This document shows positions 32,255 through 38,444 of a stretch of 38,444 bases of DNA, piece after piece (position 1 is the first letter of the stretch; each line of letters opens with the position of its first letter). The position numbers and the translations under genes were made by a program. Below the pieces are notes generated by a model, which saw only the letters and a program-made list of their open reading frames with translations, was not told the origin of the DNA and ran no database searches. This DNA comes from Myxococcales bacterium. GTDB lineage: Bacteria > Myxococcota_A > Polyangia > Polyangiales > Polyangiaceae. Where the stretch lies: positions 1 to 38,444 of the forward strand of contig JANXLV010000209.1 in the NCBI GenBank assembly GCA_025355005.1. The letters run 5' to 3'.

Positions 32255-33976
32255 GTGAACGGCACCACGAACGGCGCCGGCGAGCCCGAAGACGAGCACG
32301 ACGTCCCGCAGCGTGAGCCTGACGAGGAGGAGTTCACAGCGCCTGCTGAGCCCCCCGAGCCGACGTCACCGCCGGAACCGCCCGTGCAGCCGCCCGGTCC
32401 GTACCTCTCAGCGTATCTGCCGCCGCTGCCCGCCGTCCTCAGCACCGCACTCGACCGCGCGCAGCGACGCGCGGACGGAATCGAGCAACCCGTGCCGTTG
32501 CGCTGGAAGATCCTCGAAGAGCACTTCGGCGGCGGACTCTGGCCGGGATTCCATATCCTCTGCTCGACGACCGGCATCGGCAAGAGCGCCTTCGCGTTGG
32601 ACCAAGCGCTATACGCCGCGCGCGAGGGCATCCCCGTCGCGTTCGTGGGCCTGGAACTCCGTCTCGACGAGGCGGGCATGCGCGTCCTGGGCGCCCACGG
32701 TGGAGTGCCATGGTCGAAGCTCTACACCGGCCAGGCGTCACCCCACGATCTCGATCGCGCGCGTGGAGCGGCGCGCGCTCTCACGGCGGAGCGAGTGCCC
32801 CTGCACATCATCCCGCGTCGATCGCAGGGGTGGCCCGCAAGCAAGCTCGCCTCGGTCGCCGAGGAAATGCGGAAGCAATACCCCGAAACGAATGGGCCGG
32901 GATCGCGCCCGATTTTGATGTTCGTAGATTATCTCCAGCTCATCGGCTCGGAGATGGTGCCGTGCCGATGGTGCCTGCCATGCAAAGCGGGAAATACGCA
33001 CGTGTGTCGGAAGCCGGTGCCGGACGGGCTCGACATCCGAGAGCGCATCGCGCGTGGTTCTTATACCGGTCACGAGGTCGCCGATCACTACGGAGTGGCC
33101 GTGCTCGCGATCTCCAGCGTCGCACGTGCACAGTACAACCTCTGGAAATCGGTAGAGGGCGCTGAGCTCAATCTGGACGTCAACAATCGTGGCATTGCCA
33201 ACCCCGATGCCCTAGTCGGGATGGGCAAGGAGTCCGGTGAGATCGAGTACGCAGCCGACAGCGTGAGCGTGCTCGTGCGCGTCCCCGACACGTGGAGCGA
33301 CACGGGCTGCGAGATGCTGTTTGCAACGGCGAAGGGGCGCGCAACGGGCGCGAGGTGGTCGCCGCTCCGCTTCACGGGATTCGGTTACGTCAACAGTGCG
33401 GACCGCGGAGCGAGCGTCGTCGCAGCTCTGACGCCGGAAGACGAAGACGAAAAAGAAGGGAAGAAGGACAACACCCAGACGACGCGCAGGCAGCGCCGGC
33501 AAAAGCAGGTGGACGCTGAGCGTGACGAGCGCAAGGCGAAGGCCGACGCGGCGAAGCTCGAACAGACCAAGAACGTAGAGAAGGAGGTCGTGCGCGTCGT
33601 TATTGGGCAGCCGGGCATCGGGCTGGCCGATCTCCGCAAGCGTGTTGCGTCGGCGATCCATTGCACGGAGGGGAGGGTCGCCGTCGTCATCGCGGGCTGC
33701 GAGGACACGCAGCGCATCGTAGTCGTCCGTCACAACGCGCGCGACCACCGGCACTACCCGGCCGGGTGGACGCCGACGGAGGGGGCGACGGAAGAGAGAG
33801 AGAGAGAGGAGATCGAAATACCCCCCATACCCCCCTGTGTTGGCGCTGGACGCGCCACAGATGGGGGGAGTGCGAGAGAAACGCCCGCCACACCCGCCAT
33901 ACCTGGGAAAAACAAGGCCGAAGGTGTGGCTGGAGCTTGCGCCATACCCGCCATACCGCCCTGGGAGGACCCGTGA
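32255..33976 (+). CDS. DnaB-like RecA-fold helicase/ATPase of the element
   Basis: A 573-residue protein with a Pro/Glu-rich N-terminus, then a DnaB/RecA-type motor: Walker A STTGIGKS (104-111), the base Glu in VGLELRLDE, Walker B MFVDYLQL (222-229), a DnaB-like ISSVARAQYN segment. Just after Walker B there is an insertion with Cys237, 240, 243 and 251 (C-x2-C-x2-C-x7-C), a likely zinc knuckle. From about 435 there is a winged-helix-like domain (VVRVVIGQPGIGLADLRKRVASAI), then a low-complexity IPP-rich tail. GTG at 32255 has GGAG seven bases before. The stop overlaps the primase start (TGATG). It probably unwinds the element origin. Confidence 0.82.
   Translation: MNGTTNGAGEPEDEHDVPQREPDEEEFTAPAEPPEPTSPPEPPVQPPGPYLSAYLPPLPAVLSTALDRAQRRADGIEQPVPLRWKILEEHFGGGLWPGFHILCSTTGIGKSAFALDQALYAAREGIPVAFVGLELRLDEAGMRVLGAHGGVPWSKLYTGQASPHDLDRARGAARALTAERVPLHIIPRRSQGWPASKLASVAEEMRKQYPETNGPGSRPILMFVDYLQLIGSEMVPCRWCLPCKAGNTHVCRKPVPDGLDIRERIARGSYTGHEVADHYGVAVLAISSVARAQYNLWKSVEGAELNLDVNNRGIANPDALVGMGKESGEIEYAADSVSVLVRVPDTWSDTGCEMLFATAKGRATGARWSPLRFTGFGYVNSADRGASVVAALTPEDEDEKEGKKDNTQTTRRQRRQKQVDAERDERKAKADAAKLEQTKNVEKEVVRVVIGQPGIGLADLRKRVASAIHCTEGRVAVVIAGCEDTQRIVVVRHNARDHRHYPAGWTPTEGATEEREREEIEIPPIPPCVGAGRATDGGSARETPATPAIPGKNKAEGVAGACAIPAIPPWEDP
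33823..33957. repeat. Iteron-like 9-mers at the helicase-primase junction
   Basis: CGCCATACC occurs at 33895-33903, 33940-33948 and 33949-33957 (the last two in tandem, the first 45 bases away). One-mismatch CCCCATACC is at 33823-33831. They encode part of the IPP-rich tail of the helicase. An (AG)n run at 33794-33808 lies just upstream. They may only reflect a low-complexity protein tail, or may serve as a replication origin site. Confidence 0.5.
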
Positions 33977-35448
33977 TGCTGGATCGTTCGCAAGACCGCT
34001 GCCTGCGGTGCGGCGTGTGCGGGGTGGTTGTGCTGTGTTCGCTCGGCCACGAGCATCGGCCACACGTACCGAATCTCGGAAGTCCGAGTTTCATTTGCAC
34101 GCAGTGCGAGCCTGGCTTCCCGGACGACTTCATCCTCGACGAAACACCCTCTCGGTGGGACAGGACGGATGACAGGCCTGCTGCGTTCGCGGCTGCGCAC
34201 GTGCCGACTCCAGCACGGTCGATGGTCGCGTCCGCGCAGGACGTCATCGCCACGGTGTGGGCCAGCGTCACGGAGCCTCAGGGGCGGCGCGTCCACATCT
34301 CGCGCGCCGATGTCATCGAGCGGTTTCGCATCCCAGTGGTGGCCGCTAACAAGCGAGCGCTCGCCGGATGGGCACCCACGCGCTTTCGCAACGACGTTCG
34401 GAGCCTCGCGAACGTCGAAGTTTCGTATGCGATCGGCTTCGACGTCGATGCGGAGGGCACGCAGAGCGATCTGGTCGCGATTGCCCTCGATGGGTACGCC
34501 GGATTCATCTACACGAGCTACCGGCACACCCCCGAGGCACATCGGCTGCGTGCGATCATCTGGCTGTCGCGTCCGATCAGCGCGGACGAGTATGGTCGAT
34601 GCTGGCGCCATGTCGCGCGCAGGCTTCCGACGGTCGGTGAAGCAGCAAAGGATCCCTCGCGACTGTGGTTCGTTCCCGGCGTCCCTCCGGGTGGCGAGGA
34701 TGAGTATCGGTTGGTCGAGCTCGTGGGCGATCCTCTCGACGTGGACGAAGCCCTGCGCGCGGAACCGACGGAGGAAGCGCACGCACTGATCGTCGCACCG
34801 ACATCCGCAACGTCGACGGAGTCGCGGCGACTCATCGAACGCGCGAGCGCGTATCTCGCGCAAATGTCTCCGTCGATCAGCGGGAGCAACGGGCACTGGG
34901 CACTGTGGAGCGCGGCGTTCAAGCTCGTGTGCGGCTTCGGGTTGTCGGGCGATGACGCGCTGGCGTTGCTCATCGTGGATTTCAACCCGCGATGCCTGCC
35001 CATCTGGTCGATCCGCGAGCTGAATCACAAGGTCGACGACGCCGTACGAAGTCGTGAAGGCCGCCCCCTCTGGCTGGCAGATTCCTCGTTGCTCATCGAG
35101 GAAGGGGCGAGCCAGTGGGGGGGCTCCTTCCACGCGACCGTTCGCAACGCCGGATACGATCCGCTCCCACCCCGCAACGGACGCGCGGAGCTCCACCAGG
35201 TTCGTCTCGGTCTCGTTCGTAGCGATGGCGTCTACGTCCCTGCGCAATTCATTGTGCTGCCGATCGGCGGCCAGCACGAGAACGCGCGCGCCGTCTTCGA
35301 CGCGACGCTTGCCGAACTAGGGCCACCGGAGGCGTGGCTAGATCCGAAGGATAGCTGCCGTCTCGCGACATTGCTTCTCGGAGGCGAATTCGAGGTCGTC
35401 TTGCCACCCGGCGCGCGACGCGCATCACGAATGAGGAGGAGCCAATGA
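33976..35448 (+). CDS. AEP-type primase with zinc ribbon and PriCT-like domain
   Basis: A 490-residue protein. The N-terminus has Cys9, 12 and 15 and Cys41/44, a probable zinc ribbon. The primase-polymerase core has the metal motif FDVD (Asp156, Asp158), then YTSYRHTPEAHRLR with His184 followed by WLSRPI, typical of phage/plasmid prim-pol proteins. Next is DPSRLWFVPG. A PriCT-like helical domain begins near 300 (GSNGHWALWSAAFKL, then FNPRCLPIWSIRELNHKV). It should make primers for element replication with the adjacent helicase. The start at 33976 has GGAGG seven bases upstream and overlaps the helicase stop by one base. Confidence 0.8.
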   Translation: MLDRSQDRCLRCGVCGVVVLCSLGHEHRPHVPNLGSPSFICTQCEPGFPDDFILDETPSRWDRTDDRPAAFAAAHVPTPARSMVASAQDVIATVWASVTEPQGRRVHISRADVIERFRIPVVAANKRALAGWAPTRFRNDVRSLANVEVSYAIGFDVDAEGTQSDLVAIALDGYAGFIYTSYRHTPEAHRLRAIIWLSRPISADEYGRCWRHVARRLPTVGEAAKDPSRLWFVPGVPPGGEDEYRLVELVGDPLDVDEALRAEPTEEAHALIVAPTSATSTESRRLIERASAYLAQMSPSISGSNGHWALWSAAFKLVCGFGLSGDDALALLIVDFNPRCLPIWSIRELNHKVDDAVRSREGRPLWLADSSLLIEEGASQWGGSFHATVRNAGYDPLPPRNGRAELHQVRLGLVRSDGVYVPAQFIVLPIGGQHENARAVFDATLAELGPPEAWLDPKDSCRLATLLLGGEFEVVLPPGARRASRMRRSQ

Positions 35449-35786
35449 ACAGCGACACCAAGACCACGCAAGGCAACGACGACCACGCCAACCTGGAGCC
35501 GCTCAAGCTGATCGCCATGCGCCTCCGCATCGGAACGAATGCGCTCACACGTTTTCTCAATGAGAGGGGCATCACCGAGATCGTGTCGCCTGGCCGCGGA
35601 CGGCTGTTCGATCCAGCGATCGTCGAGGCGGCCGTGTCGGCGAATCGCGCCTGGTTCTCCGAACGTGCCGCACGGATCGAGCGCGAGCAGGCCGCCCAGC
35701 GCTCCGCCGCGGAGGAGCGACGAGCGAAGGTGGCGCAGCAACCCGTTCCAGAAGAGGCGCTTCCACAGGCCGTGGCGGTGAACTAG
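35445..35786 (+). CDS. Small HTH protein
   Basis: A 113-residue protein. At about 20-65 it has a helix-turn-helix-like pattern (LKLIAMRLRIGTNALTRFLNERGI, then GRGRLFDPAIVEAAV), like MerR/excisionase-type readers. A long charged helix (SERAARIEREQAAQRSAAEE), probably a coiled coil, follows. The start overlaps the primase stop (ATGA), so it is in the replication operon. It may be a replication cofactor or regulator. No specific family recognised. Confidence 0.65.
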   Translation: MNSDTKTTQGNDDHANLEPLKLIAMRLRIGTNALTRFLNERGITEIVSPGRGRLFDPAIVEAAVSANRAWFSERAARIEREQAAQRSAAEERRAKVAQQPVPEEALPQAVAVN

Positions 35787-35909
35787 GGCCCCCGCCAACA
35801 CCCGGACGCAAGACGCACGGACCGGAGATCATCGTGCTCCGTCGGCGAGGGGCTTCCTGACTCCGTGCGCAAGACTTCCGTGACCAAGACCCACAACAAA
35901 GAGACCATC

Positions 35910-36125
35910 ATGACTCAGAGCCCCGAATGGACGACCAACGAACAACAACGCATTGTCCTTGCCTTCCGAGAGCAATTCTCCGACACCAGCCGTGGCGAGA
36001 CCGTAAGCCATGTCCTCTGTCCGGGCGACGGAGCTCCGCTCCAGCTCCGCCCTGACTCCGACGAACGATTCGAAATCGTCTGTGACCAGTGCGGATGCTC
36101 GTTCACTTCACCCGCGTGGATCTGA
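35910..36125 (+). CDS. Small hypothetical protein with Cys pairs
   Basis: A 71-residue peptide with LCPGDGAPLQL and VCDQCGCSF, which gives a Cys plus CxxC and makes a small zinc-ribbon-like fold likely. The start may be ATG 35910 (AGAG upstream) or a GTG at 35865. It ends one base before the next small gene. Function unknown; many mobile elements carry such short zinc proteins. Confidence 0.6.
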   Translation: MTQSPEWTTNEQQRIVLAFREQFSDTSRGETVSHVLCPGDGAPLQLRPDSDERFEIVCDQCGCSFTSPAWI

Positions 36126-36126
36126 G

Positions 36127-36408
36127 GTGGCCCCGAAATCCCCCGACGCTGGCGTACGTACGCAGCCAGAGCGCGTTTCGGACTCTGGCTCGCATGCGCG
36201 TGGTGACCCCGAGCACGCCCGTCGCTGCGAGGAGTGCAGGGGTCCGATCCGATCCGCACGTTCGGGCACGCGCTTCTGCTGCGGCAGATGTCGCGCTAGT
36301 TGGCACCGCGGCCAGGCGAACACTGAGCGACTGGCCTTGTTGACGGAGCTTGAGCGCACGCTCGGCGACGCCAAGGAGATCATCAGGCGACTGCGAAGGC
36401 GCTCATGA
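36127..36408 (+). CDS. Small zinc-finger protein
   Basis: A 93-residue protein with RRCEECRGPI at about 31-40 and FCCGRCRASWHR at about 49-60, forming a CxxC...CxxC treble-clef-like zinc finger typical of small phage and mobile-element proteins. A helix with a Leu pattern (LALLTELERTLGDAKEIIRRL) follows. GTG at 36127 lies directly after the stop of the preceding gene. An upstream ATG at 36010 would overlap it fully and is rejected. Confidence 0.65.
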   Translation: MAPKSPDAGVRTQPERVSDSGSHARGDPEHARRCEECRGPIRSARSGTRFCCGRCRASWHRGQANTERLALLTELERTLGDAKEIIRRLRRRS

Positions 36409-36567
36409 TTCCGGCGAACATTGACGAGCGGTTGCTAAGGCGATGGAATTGGGTCATGCCTACGGCCCTTGCGGGTCTTCGACAAGGCGGGAGAGGGCTG
36501 CGGTCGTGCTCCGATTCAGAGGTGCGAGGTGACCATGGCCGTCGCGAACGGCAACGCCATCGACGCC

Positions 36568-36834
36568 CTAAGCAGGAATAATGCGGAACGAAGCGCTCAC
36601 GGAGCCGCCGCCACCGCCAAGGTCGATCACCAGATTCCAACGCCCGGGCCTGGGCACCTGGACGTGAGCCGGAGAGCTCGTAAAGTGCCCACCAAAGTAT
36701 GTGTAGCGGGCGCCGCGTTTGTAGAACTGAAAATTCTGGTCATCCATCAGCAGCACGTTCGCCCTGTTTCCCGCGAGCGTGACCTCGACGACATCGCCCG
36801 TCCCTGCTTCTAGTTCCGCGTGAAGGTAGTTCAC
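36568..36834 (-). CDS. DUF1883-domain protein
   Basis: The 88-residue protein is almost exactly one DUF1883 domain. Marks are NYLHAEL at the start, VEVTLAGNRANVLLMDDQNFQFYKRG, a YFGGH segment and WNLVIDLGGGGGSVSASFR at the end. DUF1883 is a small beta-rich domain, known to me mainly as a stand-alone protein or joined to TIR domains. Its biochemical role is not established. Here it lacks any fused effector. It begins (GTG) 12 bases after the two-helix membrane gene and is therefore co-transcribed with it. In this setting it could be a ligand sensor or regulatory subunit of the cluster. Confidence 0.85.
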   Translation of the reverse strand: MNYLHAELEAGTGDVVEVTLAGNRANVLLMDDQNFQFYKRGARYTYFGGHFTSSPAHVQVPRPGRWNLVIDLGGGGGSVSASFRIIPA

Positions 36835-36846
36835 GGCGCACCCGTG

Positions 36847-37236
36847 TCATCCGGGCCGGAGCGTGGTGATCGACCCACTCGCGAGGGTCGCTGACATGTA
36901 CTGTGTCTTGGCCCGCGCGCGCACCGTCGCAATCAGTGAGCTGGTCTTCCTCGCCATGCGGCGCCAGAAAACCAGCAAGACCACTCCGGCGAGAATGCCA
37001 ACGATGGTCAGCAGAACGAGCACGATGAATATTGGCATCGAAGTAACGGTGCTAGCCAGGAGCGTCGCCCCGATTCCGACACCGAGCGAGGCGGAACCGA
37101 TGCCGAAGTTGAAGAGCACCGTCGACGGATCGCCAGCTTCGATCAGCCGCAGCTCGTCGTCCGTTACCTCGTAGACGGTCAGCGTGCCGAGCCGCACGAT
37201 TTGAATCGCCCGCGTTCGGTGTTCATCTGCGGCCAC
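36847..37236 (-). CDS. Small two-helix membrane protein
   Basis: A 129-residue protein. An N-terminal cytoplasmic segment (IQIVRLGTLTVYEVTDDELRLIEAG) precedes two membrane helices at about 40-62 and 68-91, and a basic C-terminal tail (RRMARKTSSLIATVRARAKTQYM) faces the same side. No enzyme motif. The arrangement resembles small membrane proteins placed next to DUF1883 or TIR genes in other genomes, but I cannot confirm a family. It could be a membrane-disrupting effector or an anchor for the neighbours. The GTG start at 37236 lies 94 bases after the GGDEF stop. Confidence 0.75.
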   Translation of the reverse strand: MAADEHRTRAIQIVRLGTLTVYEVTDDELRLIEAGDPSTVLFNFGIGSASLGVGIGATLLASTVTSMPIFIVLVLLTIVGILAGVVLLVFWRRMARKTSSLIATVRARAKTQYMSATLASGSITTLRPG

Positions 37237-37330
37237 GGTAGTACGCTTGGTGGCGGGCGAGAAGCCCGAGGCCCATCCGGCGAAACAGCTCCCGTTGTGG
37301 CATGCCTCGTGGGCGTGGGAAAGTAGCCTC

Positions 37331-38443
37331 CTACCGGTGGGCTGTCACGCGGTTGCGCCCCGCATCCTTCGACTTGTAGACCGCCTCATCGGCTTGCTTC
37401 AGAACCTCGGCTCCGCTGATCGGAGCTACCGCCGACGATACGCCAATGCTGACGGTCACTCGGAAGTCACCGAGCCCGTCTGCCTCCCACCGGCGCTGTT
37501 CGACCGTATCGCGGCAGCGCTCCGCTGTCATCATCGCCTCGGCGACCGTGAAGTCAGGCAGGAGCACAGAGATCTCTTCGCCTCCGTATCGGTAGACGCG
37601 ACCGCGTCGGCCGACGGTGCTGCGGATGATATCCGCGACACCGACCAGAACCTTGTCTGCACCAGGGTGCCCGAGGTCCGTATTGGCCTTCTTGAAGTGG
37701 TCGATGTCGATCATCATGACTGCACAAGGACGGCCCGCGCGTTCGTCTGTAAAAGCGCGCGCCAGATCTTCGTCAAGAAGCTTGCGGCGAAGCAATGGTA
37801 CGAGTTCGGCCATCTGGTCTGATGGATAACCGGACCACGGATCCTCCGTCGCTTCGGCGACTTGCGAGGTCCCTGAGCCACGCTCCACGTCGATGCTGTC
37901 GTATCGTGCGTTGGGCTTGACCGGCCACCCGACCTTGCGAAGCCTCTCGACGGCGCGGACGACGTGCCGGCGCTCGGTCTGGCTGCCGCGCTCTACCGAG
38001 AAGGTTGCCTCGGTCGACTCTGGATGCGTGTCGAAGTACTGGACAACATCGTGTGCGAACGCGTCGATGATCATCTCATCGTCCGCGGTCAGCGGAGGTT
38101 CGAGTTCGCCGGGCCCGCGAAGCCGCGATGCCTTCGCCTTCTCATCGGCCGCCTCCTTCTCAGCGTCCGCCTTGGCCCTCTCAACAGCGGCGCGTCCTTT
38201 GGGACTAACCCCGATCTGCTGAAAAGTGAACGGTCTGGTGCCGAGCGAGTTCAGACGTGTGATGTAGCCGTTGCCATCAAGGAGCTCGACGGCATCATTC
38301 AGTCGCTCCGCAGTGAGCCCCTCCACCCACTTCAAGATCTCCTCTCCACCGAGTTGGTACCGACCGATTTGCGGATCGTTCTCGCCCTGCTTCACGTCGG
38401 CCAGGAACTTCAGCATATCGGAGGCATCGCTTTCGATCGTCAT
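37331..38443 (-). CDS. Winged-helix/GGDEF nucleotide cyclase
   Basis: A 370-residue protein. Residues about 15-90 look like a winged helix (AVELLDGNGYITRLNSLGTRPFTFQQIGVSPKGRAAVE), then a charged linker, a second HTH-like region at about 115-190 and a C-terminal GGDEF domain at about 215-368. The signature is GGEEI at 287-291. The metal Asp of MIDIDHFK and the guanine-binding Asn and Asp (FKKANTDLGHPGAD) remain, so GTP is the likely substrate, with c-di-GMP as the expected product. The RxxD inhibitory site is absent (G and G in those places). No PAS, receiver or membrane segment is present. The start at 38443 is one base from the window edge and might lie further upstream. Confidence 0.88.
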   Translation of the reverse strand: MTIESDASDMLKFLADVKQGENDPQIGRYQLGGEEILKWVEGLTAERLNDAVELLDGNGYITRLNSLGTRPFTFQQIGVSPKGRAAVERAKADAEKEAADEKAKASRLRGPGELEPPLTADDEMIIDAFAHDVVQYFDTHPESTEATFSVERGSQTERRHVVRAVERLRKVGWPVKPNARYDSIDVERGSGTSQVAEATEDPWSGYPSDQMAELVPLLRRKLLDEDLARAFTDERAGRPCAVMMIDIDHFKKANTDLGHPGADKVLVGVADIIRSTVGRRGRVYRYGGEEISVLLPDFTVAEAMMTAERCRDTVEQRRWEADGLGDFRVTVSIGVSSAVAPISGAEVLKQADEAVYKSKDAGRNRVTAHR

Positions 38444-38444
38444 G

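Larger units (their letters stand above)
28895..38444. mobile_element. Integrative element inserted in tRNA-Val, left part
   Basis: The element carries, from the tRNA, an integrase, an excisionase-like gene, a ribbon-helix-helix regulator, a DnaB-like helicase, a primase, small HTH and zinc-finger genes and a minus-strand cargo cluster (DUF1883, two-helix membrane protein, GGDEF protein). This replication set without structural or conjugation genes in the visible part suggests a phage satellite or a replicative ICE/plasmid-like island. Codon use is a little less G/C-biased than in the flanking chromosome. The right end is outside the window. Confidence 0.8.

Noticed and set aside
31644..32258. 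Programmed ribosomal frameshift in the hypothetical element gene
   Set aside because: A C run alone is not a known slippery site here and no downstream stimulator is evident. A mutation or sequencing error is simpler.
37247..37822. Plus-strand open frame opposite the GGDEF gene
   Set aside because: It overlaps the coding sequence of the GGDEF domain and its peptide has no recognisable features.
36847..38443. Identification of the cargo cluster as Panoptes (mCpol plus 2TM-beta effector)
   Set aside because: The cyclase has a standard GGDEF with guanine-binding Asn/Asp and long winged-helix region, and the membrane protein lacks a beta-barrel domain. Only the general layout is similar.
36400..38444. 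Right attachment site (attR) within the window
   Set aside because: I scanned for a second copy of the tRNA-Val 3' half and saw none, so the element continues past the window.
1..38444. CRISPR arrays, rRNA genes or insertion sequences
   Set aside because: No regularly spaced direct repeats with unique spacers, no rRNA-like sequence and no transposase with terminal repeats were seen.

Overview
The window reads as chromosomal DNA of a high-GC Gram-negative bacterium, most likely a myxobacterium-like member of Myxococcota (Polyangia). This is inferred from strong G/C third-position use, frequent GTG starts, two neighbouring eukaryote-like Ser/Thr kinases (one with the HRDVNPSN loop), Ala/Pro/Gly-rich linkers and many small convergent or divergent gene pairs. 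No database search was possible, so the taxonomic call is an inference.

Region 1 to about 28.8 kb is ordinary chromosome. It starts with the ribosome-assembly GTPases Era and Der, whose genes overlap, followed by an ArsA/GET3-like ATPase. Next comes the classic minus-strand cluster rpsF-rpsR-rplI-dnaB, with a promoter, a candidate S6:S18 leader, a wobble-conserved hairpin before dnaB and a terminator after it. A second minus-strand group is prs-rplY-pth. After that come a membrane TPR-like protein, an RlmI-type 23S rRNA methyltransferase, an alpha/beta hydrolase, a GH63-like glucosidase overlapping a methyltransferase, two Ser/Thr kinases, an RRM protein and P5C dehydrogenase. The block ends with a lytic-transglycosylase-like protein, a DraG-type ADP-ribosylglycohydrolase divergent from a lipoprotein across a perfect palindrome, an LTA-synthase-like sulfatase-fold enzyme and two methyltransferases.

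At 28,863 a tRNA-Val(CAC) marks the left boundary of an integrative element that runs off the right end of the window. The tyrosine integrase gene reads into the tRNA, and its last 13 codons and stop are the antisense of the tRNA 3' half. The element carries an int/xis-like operon, a divergent ribbon-helix-helix regulator, a frameshifted hypothetical gene, a DnaB-like RecA-fold ATPase with a four-cysteine insertion, a zinc-ribbon AEP/PriCT primase, a small HTH protein and two small cysteine-rich proteins. Helicase and primase together suggest self-replication, as in phage satellites or replicative ICE/plasmid-like elements. No capsid, portal, terminase or conjugation gene is visible.

The right end of the element holds a minus-strand cargo cluster: a winged-helix/GGDEF (GGEEI) nucleotide cyclase, a small two-helix membrane protein and a DUF1883-only protein. 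I find no described system with this exact composition. Its setting on a mobile element and its sensor, second-messenger and membrane-protein layout make it the best candidate here for an undescribed signalling or anti-phage module. That function is an inference.
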